A stretch of DNA of 64,000 bases, taken from positions 5,748,437-5,812,436 of the forward strand of contig OU342636.1 in assembly GCA_910589415.1 (NCBI GenBank), written 5' to 3'. The DNA is from Malachius bipustulatus. Lineage: Eukaryota; Arthropoda; Insecta; Coleoptera; Melyridae. The position numbers were made by a program, and so were the translations under genes. Of the stretch, positions 1-11,454 are shown in pieces. Position 1 is the stretch's first letter. Every line of letters starts with the position of its first letter. The notes beneath the pieces are model-generated. The model had not been told where the DNA came from and did not search any database. It saw only the letters and a list, made by a program, of their open reading frames with translations.

Positions 1-119
1 AAGATATTCAATAGGTTGTAAAAATTACATTTACAGAGTCCTCAACCATTACACAGATGTATAACAACAAAAATATCAAACACAACACAGAATCAAATTT
101 ACAGACTTCATCATGCACA

Positions 120-1004
120 TTAAGTTTTAAGCATATCACTGACGAACTCGCCAACATCATAATAGCATCCATCGATCAATAATTTTTTCAATTTTTTCTT
201 AAATGCATCCAACTCAACATTTCCGGTGCGGATGCTGATCGGTAGCAAATTATAAAAATACACTCCGGCATACAGTGGAGACCTTCTATAATAAACATGG
301 TAATACTTAACTGGGTACAAATTTAATTTGCCCCGTGTGTCATAATTGTGTCCATCAGAGTGAGTCATAAATTGACTACGTTGTTTATGGACACAACATA
401 AAGTTTTGTATAAGTAAATTGAAGTCATTGTCAATATATTTTGAGATCTAAAAGTTTCCCTGCACGATGTGCAAAATCCTAAACCGAATATTCGACGCAC
501 AATGCGCTTCTGTAGAACAAACAGGCGACCGCTGTCGACCGAATCCCCCCAGACGGCGACGGCATACGACAGGTAAGGGTATGCAAGAGCGTAGTAAACT
601 GATAACAGAGTTCTCCTATCAAGTCTCTCACTTAGGGATGCAATTGCGTAATAGGCACTATTTATCTTTTTTGCAGCATATTCGATATGTTGTTTCCAGG
701 TGAGGCAACTGTCCACCACTACTCCAAGAAACCGCACCTTGTCAGCAAACTTAAAAACAGAATGGTCAATTCCAATGTCACCACGAGCAACATCACTCAA
801 TCTATTTCTAAAGGAAATGCACTGTGTTTTGTCAAAATTGACAACCAGACGATTCTTATCACACCAATCCCGGAATTGTTCAACGACTCTACCCAACCCC
901 CGAGACACCCCGTCCACATCCGCACCAGACACCACTATAGTAGTGTCGTCGGCATACATGAATGTCGTGCCGTCAAAAATGTGATCAGGGAGATCATTAA
1001 TATA
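120..1004 (-). pseudogene. LINE reverse transcriptase C-terminal part
   Basis: This resumes the RT on the other side of the MITE, starting with INDLPD and then the catalytic YADD motif C followed by TTIVVSG. The thumb region follows (FLGVVVDSCLTWKQHI, then a Tyr-rich tail) to a stop near 120. The catalytic aspartates are present here, so loss of function comes from the other lesions. No RNase H domain follows, which suits jockey/CR1-like clades. Confidence 0.87.
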
Positions 1005-1861
1005 CAGCGTGTTCAGTTAAGGGTACGGAGCGGCCATATCTCGGTAACTATTGGTTCTAGAGTCTCAAATTAAAAATTTTCCAGACATAAGTGACCATGA
1101 GAAATTCAAGGAAAATATTTTCAAGATGGCCGCACTTCCGTAAATACCGGAAGTTGACACCTAGTTCATTATTTTAACGGGAACACCCTGTAAAGTATTA
1201 TATTTTTTTAATGTCTGAAGAAATCGAATATAGGTGGTTTTCACCATTGGAATTTAGATTGAATGGTTTATGAGTTATAAACAAGTGAAAATCGAAAATT
1301 TTCAACTTCAAAGCAGTGTAGAACTAGAACGGCTCAAGATATCTAAAAACTGTTTACATGTCCCTATCCTAACTTTTCACATTGTATCCTACTATGTGGT
1401 TTAAATTCTAATACAGAGGGTGATGAAAAATCGGATAATTTTCATCACCCTGTATTAAAATTTGCTCTACATACTGGGATAAAACGTGAAAAGTTAGGAT
1501 AGGGACATGTAAACCGTTTTTAGATATCTTGAGCCGTTCTAGTTCTACACTGCTTTGAAGTTGAAAATTTTCGATTTTCACTTGTTTATAACTCATAAAC
1601 CGCTCAATCTAAATTCCAATGGTGAAAACCACCTGTATTCGATTTCTTCAGACATTTAAAAAATATAATTTTTTACAGGGTGTTTCCGTTAAAATAACGA
1701 ACTAGGTGTCAACTTCAGGTATTTCCGGAAGTGCGACCATCTTGAAAATATTTTCCTCGAATTTCTCATGATCACTTATCACTGGAAAATTTTTAATTTG
1801 AGGCTCTAGGACCAATAGTTACCGAGATATGGCCGCTCCGTACCCTTAGCTGAACACGCTG
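1005..1861. mobile_element. Palindromic MITE (foldback type), TA target duplication, locus A
   Basis: The two halves are near-perfect reverse complements meeting near 1433. The ends read CAGCGTGTTCAG at the left and the complement CTGAACACGCTG at the right, each flanked by TA. Excising the element with one TA leaves an open RT frame (LLY followed by INDLPD), which fixes the boundaries. There is no coding capacity; the short ORF inside is a shadow. A TACAGGG/CACCCTG-like motif occurs inside the arms, and the inner part resembles loci B (44239-45566) and C (49506-51155). Confidence 0.85.
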
Positions 1862-2756
1862 TATAACAGAAAAATAAGAGGTCCTAGAACACTCCCTTGG
1901 GGTGTTCCGGAATTAGTTGAATAGGTGTCGGAGAGCCTACCATCCACCTTGATTTGTAACTTACGATTTGTCAAATAGGACAGAATCCATTCGTTTATGT
2001 TACCTCGTAGACCAAGTCTCCCTATTTTGTCTGATACAAATGCTGGACAAAGGGTATCGAAGGCCCGAGAGAGGTCAAAAAAAACTGCAACAACAACTTG
2101 ACCTTGATCCAACCTATCATTAACGAATTGAGTGAACTGAGTTATTGCTGTTTCGGTAGAGCGATTCTTCCTGAAGCCGTGCTGGCAGTCACTCAATAAA
2201 TCATGCTTGTCAAGAAAAGAAGTAATCTTATTGGCAATAGTTCTTTCAAAGACTTTAGAAAACACACTCAAGAGTGAGATCGGACGATATTTAGAAATTT
2301 CATTTGCATCATTATTTTTAGGGATGGGAACAATTAAAGATTTTTTCAGACGATCCGGACACCTTCCCTGATCTACAGACAAATGAGAGACGACAAAATC
2401 CCACAAGTTACATCATTTACTTTTTTTAGGAAGCTGGCTGTAACTCCGACACAACCACATGACACCCCGCTGGAAAGTGATCTTATCACAGAGGAAACGT
2501 CACCAGGAGTCACGGGACTCAGGAACATAGTTTCGCTCACAGAACGCCGTGCCACGGTACAGTTGTCCGACAGATTGTCACCAAAGCAAGCAGCCAACTC
2601 CCGATCAATCACAGTGGAGAAGTAATCCCCGAAAAGCCCCGCCAATGCCTTTGCATCCTTAACAACCTCACCATCACGCACAATACTGATAGGTTTACGT
2701 GACCCCGGCGACCCCCAGAATGAGTTTATTAGTCTCCATGTAGTTTTGGATTTGGA
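1862..2756 (-). pseudogene. LINE linker and reverse transcriptase, first part, broken
   Basis: Linker codons occupy 2756-2390. A frameshift near 2390 then leads into the RT. Visible motifs include KKSLIVPIPK, YRPISLLSVFSKVFE, CQHGFRKNRSTE, the motif A region AVFFDLSRAFDT and the motif B region SGTPQGSVLGPLIFLL. The frame is cut immediately after LLY by the palindromic MITE at 1005-1861. The RT would copy element RNA at the nicked target. Two lesions plus the insertion make it non-functional. Confidence 0.87.
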
Positions 2757-2759
2757 CTA

Positions 2760-3860
2760 TGACGAGCTAATCAGGTTTGAGTAATGATTTTTCCTTTCAT
2801 GTGCAGTGAGTTGCGACAGTTCACTTCTTTTCTGTCTATAGAGTGTATTTAATTTAACGTCAGCTATACGTTTACGCAGGTAATTCAGTTTACGAAGCTC
2901 ATCTGACTTCTGTCGTATTAATAAGCTAAATCTAAATTTAAACTTGTTACTGTTATTAGTTACCGGAATTTTCTTGGTTATTAATGGACAGGCGGAATTA
3001 TAGCACCATAAAAAATGCTCTAGAAAAGCATCAAAACACATGTCCACCTCGGTGGATTGAGCTACAGTTCTCATGAGGTTATTATAAAAGTTGTTCTCCC
3101 TCATGAAGAGTCTTTCAAACTGCGACAAATTATCACTACCTGTATTGCGCCTGCTCACAACCCTACAGGAATCGTTCACCCCACCAGTCTCAGGGACCTT
3201 CATCTGCCAGCTAAGAAACTGTACATGGTGGTCAGAAAGAGAAGGGTCAAAATTAAGACAGGAGATTATTTTTTCTTGTGGGATATTAGTGACCATATAG
3301 TCAAGGCCACTTTTACTCACCGTACCATTGGAATTTTGAAATATTCGAGTCGGTTGGTCAATCAGAGATTGCAAACCGTGCGAGGAAAACAGATCTTTCA
3401 GCTGGGTGAAGCCAGATGAGTCAGTCAAATGATCCACATTAAAGTCACCACAAACTACCAAATACTGTATGTTTCTCAATATGATGTCAGCGAGCACGTC
3501 CGAGAGACGTTCAATAAAGGTGCTCAAGTCACCAATCTGTGATCTGTATAAAGAAACAACACACACAATCTTACGAACTAAGATAGCAGAGCATTCGAAA
3601 TCGAATTCACTCGAGAGATTAACATAGCGACACAAATTTTCAACCTCATGCACAAATTCACTACGAACATAAATCGCCGTGCCACCATGGCTGTGCTGAG
3701 TTCTGCAAAAACTGCTCACTACAGTGTATCCATCCAGGATGAAAGTCCCAATCTCGTTCCCACGTAACCAGTGTTCACTGACACAGAGTATCGATGGCTG
3801 CATTTGTTCAAGAAGGAGCTCTGTGAGACCCAACTTGTTCCTTAAGCATTGACTATTCAT
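2760..3860 (-). pseudogene. LINE endonuclease domain (EEP/APE type), broken
   Basis: This is the N-terminal part of a LINE ORF2, about 367 codons. Endonuclease/exonuclease/phosphatase signatures are visible: SEHWL at residues 28-32 (catalytic Glu), HGGTAIYV at 58-65, GDFN at 138-141, and LSDHH at 208-212. In this family the domain nicks target DNA to prime reverse transcription. The frame ends at a stop at 2757-2759, but the same frame reopens just beyond it with sequence typical of the EN-RT linker, so this is a point nonsense change. The ORF begins inside the fold: the first strand of the domain is partly missing, in line with the truncated 5' end. Confidence 0.85.
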
Positions 3861-3974
3861 GTTTAGTAATTTAAAAACAATACCTTTATTAATGTTGGCT
3901 TTGCCTAGGATGGCATTGTCTTCCGAGAGGCCTGTGTCGATGGCGGGTTCTTCATAAACCTTCTGAATGGTTCA

Positions 3975-4167
3975 CTTCACAGCAGCTTACCAAGTCTCTC
4001 TGCTGAGATGAAAAATACAAGATTGCTAACGGGTTTGGGTCATTAAAATATGGATTGGGGTGCACATCAATCTGACGATCAGTAGCGACAAGCGAGTCGT
4101 CCCCAAGTACTAAATGATCACATACATTGACTCCTCATCTTTCGTACGCAAAACTGGGTAACAATCA
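3975..4167 (-). pseudogene. Partiti-like RdRp fragment, motif C region (copy 1 part)
   Basis: This segment is almost identical to 6736-6900 of copy 2. Read on the minus strand it encodes the RdRp motif C neighbourhood (LGDESL-type, where an acidic pair with GDD is usual) and some downstream residues. It is separated from the rest of copy 1 by 1.2 kb of unrelated sequence (4168-5393). It is a non-functional endogenous viral remnant. Confidence 0.65.
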
Positions 4168-5393
4168 AAACAGACCCAGTACAATTTACATACCCCTTTC
4201 CTGTTTATATGCTTCAAATTATAATAGTATCAAAAGAAAGATGAATAGGGTCTGTTTGAAATGCAACTCTCCGGAGGACGTTGCTGAGCACTTTAAAAAG
4301 ATGACGAATGGAGATCACACTGTCAAGACCTTCCTTCGTCTCCTCACATTTTATCTAACCCACGGAGGGGGAACATTGGAGAGGCCAGAGGCTAGGGAGC
4401 TGATCGGCTGTTACATTCGGCGCAGCCAGAATCTTACAGAAAAGTAGCTAAAAAAAATTTGTACATCTGCCAAATACACAGCAGGACCTGTTAAAACGGT
4501 TGGGTGAGGGCCCAGCGCGCTCCACCAATTTTCTTGCGCGGTTCAATAGTTATGAACGGCGAAAAATTCGGTGGGGACGCTTATTGGCCCTAGTCCCTGG
4601 GGGTGCCAGCAGGGATATGGCCGCGGCTTCCAGAGAGGAGGCGCCCACACCACCTAGATATGAGCATTACATTATAGGAGAAGGGCCCTACGAAGATGAA
4701 GCAGGTACCTCTGGCCAAAGAACACCGCCTCAGCCAACCGTTGTCCGGCGCAGGTCCCGGTCGAGGTCGCCGCTGCCATCAACACCAGTACGATCGCCGG
4801 AGACTCATAGATCGGCCATGCCAACCGCGGCGCTCCAACCGGTTTCAGGACAGGCGCCCGCGACGCCGCAGTCCGCCCCCCAACCGGTCGCCGAGGACCA
4901 TCCAACATAGTTAACTGCCAATATTTACAACGGACCTGGCCCCTCCGCGGGTACGCAGTCCCCCCCCCCCCCAACTGGTGGCGCCCGTGATGCAGCCCCC
5001 CCCCCCCGAACTGGTTCCAGGACCATCGTCTCCAGCAGACGGCACCGAGGTGCTCGCGACGCAGCAGGCCGCCCCCCAACCAGCACCTTCAAGCAGTCGC
5101 GAGTATAAAAAGACCCGAGCAAACAGACTACGAAGTGAGGCCAAGCGGGAATGGTGGCGGAAACAAAAGGAGGCAGAGCTACCTCAAGAATAGACAGGCA
5201 ATCCCTAACACAAACCTCGTTTTCAAAAACTACACTTTTCAAAAGATTGCGGATAATGACCCTGCCCTGTCTGTATATTTATTTGACCTGTGTACACATC
5301 CACGAAGTGGCTCCGATATTTATTGTATATAAAATACAGAAATTTCTACGTGTTGCTGATTAAACATATAGGATTATAGTTTATGCAATAGAG
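4168..5393 (+). other. Unidentified 1.2 kb insert with two plus-strand ORFs, inside viral remnant copy 1
   Basis: Copy 2 reads straight through at the corresponding point, so this block is extra in copy 1. ORF1 (4127-4447; its insert-derived part begins near 4168) encodes a basic then hydrophobic peptide with CLKCNSPED and FYLTHGGGT. ORF2 (4500-4910) is open leftwards to about 4450 in another frame and encodes FLARFNSYERRKIRWGRLLA, then an Arg/Ser/Pro-rich tail (RRRSRSRSPLPS). A frameshift could have split one protein. GC content and C-runs at 4962-4975 and 4998-5007 set it apart from its surroundings. I recognise no family. A second RNA-virus-derived segment or a TE gag-like gene are both possible. 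Confidence 0.4.
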
Positions 5394-6130
5394 GAAACGA
5401 TGGAATCAATGAGCTGGGTAAAGTAACTTCCGCTTGCAACTGCTTTTCTTTTTCGATACCTTTCACCGTTGCACATGCGAATCGGAGTACAAATGAAATA
5501 CTCTACGATCTTCTTCCACGCTCTGTACAACTTGTGGGTATCAGGAATACCATAATCTTGATAGGCCGTCAGGTCAATATTACTGAGTAGCACGTCAAAA
5601 GTTACCCGCACCAGCCAAGCTGGTATGGTTTTATCAAAACGACTATAGTCAGAAGACATGAAACTTATATATTTCGCAAAACGCAGAAATATCTTCCTAC
5701 ATCCTCCGCGTGCAGTTGAAATCCGTAAGCAAGTGGCGTATTAGCTTCCTTGAATGCTTGAATTAGTGGTAACGCAAAACATGCTTCCTGAAATGAAACA
5801 GTGCAGGGGTATCCCCACACCGCACGAACTTTTTTCTGTTCCTTCTCGACGAGATGTGGTCGTACGTATGCTGCGCAGTCTGGTAGACTGACTCGTTTTC
5901 CTTCTCTTATCAAGTGCCAAACCGTTCGAATGCTCCTAAATGTGTCCGAGTCCATAGCAACTTCCTTCTTACTTGAATAGCCATACTCTTTCCATGGTAG
6001 ACCTGGTGATGAACCCCAATTATCGAGAGTCTTAAGGGGAAAGTAATTAAGGTCATTAATTTCAACTGGATCAGTAGCTGTCCAATTATGCAAACGAGAC
6101 TTGGGTCCAAGTCGGCCCTTATTTATAATT
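5381..6130 (-). pseudogene. Endogenous partiti-like virus RdRp remnant, copy 1
   Basis: Two adjacent minus-strand frames (5665-6110 and 5381-5659) match the layout of double-stranded RNA virus polymerases of the partitivirus/picobirnavirus type: a WGSSPGLPW-like N-terminal motif, a VRAVWGYP motif, motif A with DYSRFD, and part of motif B (SGSYFTQ). The frame is shifted between them near 5660-5720 and the fragment stops at the 4168-5393 insert. It sits in a piggyBac-like transposase fragment. This is a dead endogenous viral element. Family-level placement comes from motif resemblance, not a search. Confidence 0.8.
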
Positions 6131-6300
6131 TACATCTTCTGTTTTAAACAGATCAAAAAATCCAGGGAGTTTTATCAATCATGTTAAAAATTGACGTTTT
6201 CACTCTTGAATCCTGAACAGTAAATGGGAATGTTTTCATGTACTCCCTTTCCCAAATAATATCAGGCAATAAGTTTTTCGCTGTAAGTTAATTTTTTTCT
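6131..6300 (-). pseudogene. Duplicated piggyBac-like fragment
   Basis: This 170-base stretch repeats 7656-7830 with a few differences, including one base fewer in the AAAAAATCC run. It is the part of the piggyBac-like N-terminal ORF next to the viral insertion. Its presence beside both RdRp copies shows that the duplicated unit was viral remnant plus transposon flank. Confidence 0.75.
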
Positions 6301-6735
6301 TCATTTTCGAACGGTGATGAACAAATGGTTTCTGGCTAAATGGGCAAGCAATGTCCGATGGCAAAAAATAATAGTCAGAGTAAAGGGTGAAAATAATGAA
6401 TTAAAAAAATTTCTTCCTCCGCTCACCAAGTCTCTCTGCTGAGATGAAAAATACAAGATTGCTAACGGGTTTGGGTCATTGAAATATGGATTGGAAAGGG
6501 ATATAATTTTTTATTGATTTATATATTCACACATCTTCCTTTATAGATCCAACTCCTCTAGGACAAAAGCGCTACTAATAGTAGGTGCTGACTAAGTTTT
6601 ACTAGAGGCTCATCCAGGGCCGCTAGCCTATAGGCTAGATTAACAAATGGTTTCTGGCTAAATGGGCAGCAATATCCAATGGCGAAAAATAATAGCTAGA
6701 GTAAAGGGTGAAAATAATAAATTAAAAAAATTTCT
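6301..6735. repeat. Rearranged duplications joining the two viral copies
   Basis: The stretch AACAAATGGTTTCTGG with its following 100 bases occurs twice (about 6315-6420 and 6645-6735). Part of the motif C region (AAGTCTCTCTGCTGA onward) also occurs at 6427-6490. Between them, 6490-6640 is unassigned. The region looks like repeated local rearrangement; no gene is seen. Confidence 0.6.
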
Positions 6736-7660
6736 TCACAGCAGCTTACCAAGTCTCTCTGCTGATATGAAAAATACAAGATTGCTAACGGGTTTGGGTC
6801 ATTAAAATATGGATTGGGGTGCACATCAATCTGACGATCAGTAGCGACAAGCGATTCGTCCCCAAGTACTAAATGATCACATCTTTCGTACGCAATACTG
6901 GGTAACAATCCAGTTTACGATGGAATCAATGAGCTGGGTAAAGTAACTTCCGCTTGCAACTCCTTTTCTTTTTCGATACCTTTCACCGTTGCACATGCGA
7001 ATCGGAGTACAAATGAAATACTCTACGATCTTCTTCCACGCTCTATACAACTTGTGGGTATCAGGAATACCATAATCTTGATCGGCCTTCAGGTCAATAT
7101 TACTGAGTAGCACGTCAAAAGCTACCCGCACCAGCCAAGCTGGTATGGTTTTATCAAAACGACTATAGTTGAAGACATGAAACTTTTATATTTCGCAAAA
7201 CGCAGAAATATCTCCCTACATCCTCCGCGTGCAGTATCAAATCCGTAAGCAAGTGGCGTATTAGCTTCCTTGAATGCTTGAATTAGTGGTAACGCAAAAC
7301 ATGCTTCCTGAAATGAAACAGTGCAGGGGTATCCCCACACCGCACGAACTTTTTTCTGTCCCTTCTCGACGAGATGTGGTCGTACGTATGCTGCGCAGTC
7401 TGGTAGACTGACTCGTTTTCCTTCTTTTATCAAGTGCCAAATCGTTCGAATGCTCCTAAATGTGTCCGGGTCCATAGCAACTTCCTTCTTACTTGAATAG
7501 CCATACTCCTTCCATGGTAGACCTGGTGATGAACCCCAATTATCGAGAGTCTTAAGGGGAAGGTCATTAAGGTCATTAATTTCAACTGGATCAGTAGCTG
7601 TCCAATTATGCAAACAAGACTTGGGTCCAAGTCGGCCCTCATTTATAATGTACATCTTCT
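6736..7660 (-). pseudogene. Endogenous partiti-like virus RdRp remnant, copy 2
   Basis: This is a second, longer copy with high identity to copy 1. Its frames are 7122-7655 (N-terminal motifs through VRAVWGYP), 6877-7131 (after motif A into motif B, SGSYFTQLID) and 6696-6908 (motif C, LGDESL). One base is missing at motif A relative to copy 1, shifting the frame there, and another shift lies near 6880. Copy 1 and copy 2 carry different lesions, so they decayed after duplicating or derive from an already damaged parent. No start, stop or full-length polymerase is present. Confidence 0.8.
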
Positions 7661-7661
7661 G

Positions 7662-8258
7662 TTATAAACAGATCAAAAAATCCCAGGGAGTTTTATCAAT
7701 CATGTTAAAAATTGACGTTTTCACTCTTGAATCCTGAACAGTAAATGGGAATGTTTTCATGTACTCCCTTTCCCAAATTATAACAGGCAATAAGTTTTTC
7801 GCTGTAAGTTCATTTTTTTCTTCATTTTCGAACGGGCTTTCTCTGATTACATTCTCAATATTTTGAGACACCGTATCCAAGGTAAAATTCTGTCGGATGA
7901 CTGTTGTGGATGTTGATTGTTGGATGTTACCTTTTGATGTAGAAGTATGCTGAATATCTTTCTCACAAGTCCTCTGCAGATTATCTAGTTTGTATGTAGA
8001 AGTTTGTTTGTTTTCTAATAACGTGAGCTGATCAGGTGTTTTTGAAGGTTTTCCACGTTTACTTCTTTTCCTGGGGCTCAATAATTCTTCTTGTGATGAT
8101 GATGGTGATGATGAACCAACACTAGAATCTGTTCTATAACCATCCGAGAGGTATACGTCTCCAAATGGATCATCATCTTCATTACTATGTTCATGTTCGT
8201 TGGATAGTAATTCATTGCATAATTGAGTTAAACGGTTTTGTTCGTTTCCATAAGACAT
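7662..8258 (-). pseudogene. piggyBac-like transposase N-terminal fragment
   Basis: The 198-codon ORF starts MSYGNEQNR and has an acidic, Ser-rich head (DDPFGDVYLSDGY) followed by a basic stretch (PRKRSKRGK), then a Thr/Ser/Gln-rich part and a final VKTSIFNMIDKTPWDF. This layout suits the N-terminus of piggyBac-type transposases, which cut and paste at TTAA. The frame is broken off where viral sequence begins at about 7660, so the catalytic core is missing. A terminal-inverted-repeat-like end (CACCCTCTGTCCTG on the minus strand) lies at 8465-8478 next to TTAA at 8479-8482. The family call is by general resemblance. Confidence 0.55.
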
Positions 8259-8464
8259 TTTTATAGTCTTGTACAGCGCTAGTTTAATTTACAAAGCACT
8301 CAAAGTTAGGTTATGATACTTGCGCATGTTGTAGACCTTCCTTCGCTCGATTTTAAAATTTCGATTAACTAGGCCAAAAGAAAACAACAAAAAAAATGTG
8401 CGAGCGGAAGTTGCTATTCCCTCTGACCCCGTTTGGGTTCTTTCAAATTTATTTGAACCCAAAA

Positions 8465-8482
8465 CAGGACAGAGGGTGTTAA
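8465..8482 (-). repeat. Probable piggyBac-like element end with TTAA
   Basis: On the minus strand the element would begin CACCCTCTGTCCTG directly after TTAA (8479-8482). It lies about 220 bases upstream of the transposase start, a plausible 5' UTR distance. The other end was not found. Confidence 0.4.
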
Positions 8483-10400
8483 AAATCTAAAAAAAATGAA
8501 ACTACAAATTTGTTAAAATGATCGTCTCTTAAAAAAAATTCAAAATTTCAATAACTGACCTGCCCTACGTAGTGTCTTTTTAAATTTCAGGCCACACAAA
8601 CACTAAAATAAAACTCACATTAATAAATAACAATTTATTGGACCTCTCCAATTAAACAACATTAAATTTCCCAGCAATTGATGGTATCATATCGTGAGAT
8701 AATTAATTAAAACTAGGATTTTTCCCTTATCAACTACATACTAGATACATTTTTCAAAAATAGAACAATAGTCATCCATAAAAAAATACTTGATCTATTT
8801 AAGATCAACAAATTACCTTCAATAGGCATGTGACTAAATTTACATATCTAATACTACTTAAATTGGCCAATTATTTCCTTTCTATTAAAAGTTTTGCTTA
8901 AGATTAATTAATAAATTGAACAGTATACACCCACTAGGTATAATTAAATTCCTCCATAGTTTAAAATTAAAATATCAGTTAGGTATCTCCAATTCATTTA
9001 AATAACAAAGCTCCAATCTGGATTAAATTGATAACGTAATTTGGTGAATGTTCCTTTCTCTTTCCTTTAGAGACGATATTCAAAATAAAAAGAAACTAAT
9101 AATGTACCTTGAATGTCCAAATCATTTCCAGATGAAAAGTAAATGCGACGGGATGATCCAAAAATGAGATGGAAAGTGACGCTTTCTCCCTTCCTAATAG
9201 ATGATGTCTGACCACCCGGCTCCGCTTTGTCTGAAGAACGCCATTACTCCACAAATGCTTTTCTACCCAAATTCTCGAATACAGGATATTCCGCAACTGA
9301 GATCACCACCAGGACATTTCAAAATTAAACGAAAAACTAAAAATCAGATCACTATGAAAGATCCACCCGGAGGGAGATACCCTGAAACCAAATTAAATTA
9401 TAAACATCTAAAATTTTACCAATCGCCATCTTCCTTTTACCGAATTAAATTATTTTATCCAAATCAGGCCTTTTCACTCCATTCCATGACAACCAGCATT
9501 GATAGAATTCAGCTCTCCTAATTTAGGAACGACTTAGAACATTAGCTTTACTACATAAGTCTAAAACAAACTTCATACCTGAATTTTTCAACAATAACTC
9601 ACAACACCATAATCAAACAAATCGCTCTACAGAACCAACTTCACATCACGAGTGTTTCCGACCGAGAGAGTGAGCTGCCCAACAATCTCCCCGGTTCTCG
9701 ACCCCTATTCAATCGATAAACAGGCGCATGGTCGGCTATCCGGTACCTCGGTCGGTCACTTCGCCGAGTGGCAGTTGACAAAACTCTGACTGACAGACTC
9801 ATAACTCGATCTCGCTACTATGCCTCAAACTATAAAATCAGTGGAGGGTATCACTCCAAAGGAACGCCATCTTGGTACACCTTTCTACACGTAAATTCGT
9901 TCTGGATAAATATGGAAAAGCGCACGCTACACCGTACCTTTACCATAATCTCACCTGCCCTTTCCCTTGTTTGGTTGACGTTACGTACAAGGTGCCTGAT
10001 TTGCATGATTCCTGTGGCGAACGGAAACTGACGCAATGCATCGAACATCTCTAAAGTAGCCGCATTTAAAATGTTTGCGTTGTTACAACGGTTCTTGCAC
10101 ATGCACATCCGAGAAATACAAATTTGCATAGCTCACCCTGCCAGCGGGATCGACAATGGGCTCATATTGTCTTATCTTGTACCTAACGCTACCGTGCACC
10201 CGTTCGCTAAAAGAAAAAAGTATACATATATTTTATTTTATTAACTATTTATCACAATTCTTCTTCTATCAAACGACAGCGATAAAATTCTATTAGGTGT
10301 GTTCACTCTACTCTTCCACTCGTAGTTTTTATACAAATATTTGATCGCTTCTGCAACAAAAAACTCGATGGTCACAATAAAATAGAACATAAACTCGATC
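8483..10400. other. Unassigned AT-rich stretch
   Basis: I see no convincing gene. Part 9640-9830 is less AT-rich and could be an LTR or promoter remnant. An ORF at 9851-10129 (minus) has a GTGAGA donor-like site near 9978 but no recognisable domain. The next exon of the Myb-like gene should lie here or further left, and I could not find it. Confidence 0.5.
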
Positions 10401-10405
10401 CTTAC

Positions 10406-10557
10406 TTCTGAAATTAGTTCTCAAGTCCTGAGGAACCAGCCTCTTGAACATACTTTGAAGTTGACTGGACAATGTTACAGGTGAAAAGCCTGGGAAATGT
10501 TCCGCTACTTCTTGAAAGTTTATATCCTTCCAATCTGTGTATTTCTTCTCGTACATA
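10406..10557 (-). CDS. Myb-like gene, exon E (downstream)
   Basis: The exon is bounded by acceptor TTTCTTGCAG and donor GTAAGG. It encodes MYEKKYTDWKDINFQEVAEH and then FPGFSPVTLSSQLQSMFKRL, a Trp-containing SANT/Myb-like helical pattern. Its phase fits exon D exactly (two bases plus one). Downstream exons are not found. Confidence 0.65.
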
Positions 10558-11045
10558 CTGCAAGAAATAATCCCGGTAATTAATTATTATCCCCTCAAAT
10601 GTACGTACTATGATAAAATAAAATACAAATATTATTTATTATTGAATAGATTAGTTTATTATAATTTCTCAATTAATTACATAGAAGTTAGATTATGGGA
10701 CACCTCTGTTATCTGTTCTTGTATCATCTGGTCCTGTTACATTCTGGAATGTTGTGATTATTTGATTATTTCATTTTGGGGTATTATAATGTAAAAATAG
10801 AGATTGAAATTAAGTGAATTACGTTACTGTGGTATCAGAAGTGGGATATATAAATTCCAGCAAAAATGATTAAATTAATTGAAAAAAAAAATGAAACTGT
10901 TGATGCAAGAACAAAGAAGAAGCACAGATGACCATGAGTCCATGACCCAACATCAATCTCTACAATAATAATTGTGAAATAATAAATTCAATCGTATGCG
11001 TATGTCATAGCAACAGAAATAAGGTGAACTGAGTAAGCCACTTAC

Positions 11046-11301
11046 ATGTTAACCAGGTTTATCCTGGTTTCGTGCATTTTACCAGCAGAAAGTCTCTTGA
11101 CAAACAGTTTCGGATGAATCACGTGATACCATCCGTGCCGTAACTTATAGACGGAGATGTCTAGGAGCTCAGAAATTTGCTTAAAATCGGAAGACGTAAT
11201 TTCTCTACTCTTAAATTCATCTATACCCGAAGCTAAGGTAACGTCCAATAAAGCTTTCAAGAAAGCCTCGATCGTGTCCTTATCGCAATGAACTGGCGTA
11301 C
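11046..11301 (-). CDS. Myb-like gene, exon D
   Basis: The acceptor is ATTATTTTCAG and the donor GTAAGT. The peptide runs from TPVHCDKDTIEAFLKALLDV through DFKQISELLDISVYKLRHGW to RINLVN. The pattern of a spaced Trp and basic helix (KLRHGWYHVIHPKLF) resembles Myb/SANT repeats of the TTF1/REB1-like kind. The exon begins in phase 1 and joins the end of exon C to form a Gly codon, supporting one transcript. Confidence 0.7.
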
Positions 11302-11454
11302 CTGAAAATAATATTCAAGTAAGTGTCCGTAGAAGAAGACCAACCCCTGCAGCCCCCATGGGTTAAACTTCATCCCCCCCATAAGTCGAGAAGGCTTCTG
11401 TTAAGTACCTACTGCAGGAGTGAGATTTGGAGAAAAGGGTGTCAATCGATGGTT

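Larger units (their letters stand above)
1..3972 (-). mobile_element. Decayed jockey-superfamily non-LTR retrotransposon (LINE)
   Basis: A minus-strand LINE runs from about 3970 (5' side) past the left edge of the window. Endonuclease, linker, reverse transcriptase palm and RT C-terminal region follow in the usual order. It is defective: an in-frame stop at 2757-2759, a frameshift near 2390, and a palindromic insertion at 1005-1861. The 5' end abuts endogenous viral sequence near 3970, so the start is truncated or overwritten. The first 120 bases are probably 3' UTR. Assignment to jockey rather than CR1 or another EN-type clade rests on general resemblance only. No ORF1/gag-like protein is visible. 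Confidence 0.85.

Noticed and set aside
4672..5242. Several overlapping minus-strand ORFs rich in Gly, Ala and Arg
   Set aside because: These are GC-rich shadows of the plus-strand ORF region and its C-runs, with no domain pattern.
9201..9521. 106-codon plus ORF
   Set aside because: Low-complexity AT-rich composition and no recognisable motif or splice context.
9851..10129. 92-codon minus ORF next to exon E of the Myb-like gene
   Set aside because: Its peptide lacks a Myb-like pattern and no matching acceptor in phase was found, so I did not add it as an exon.
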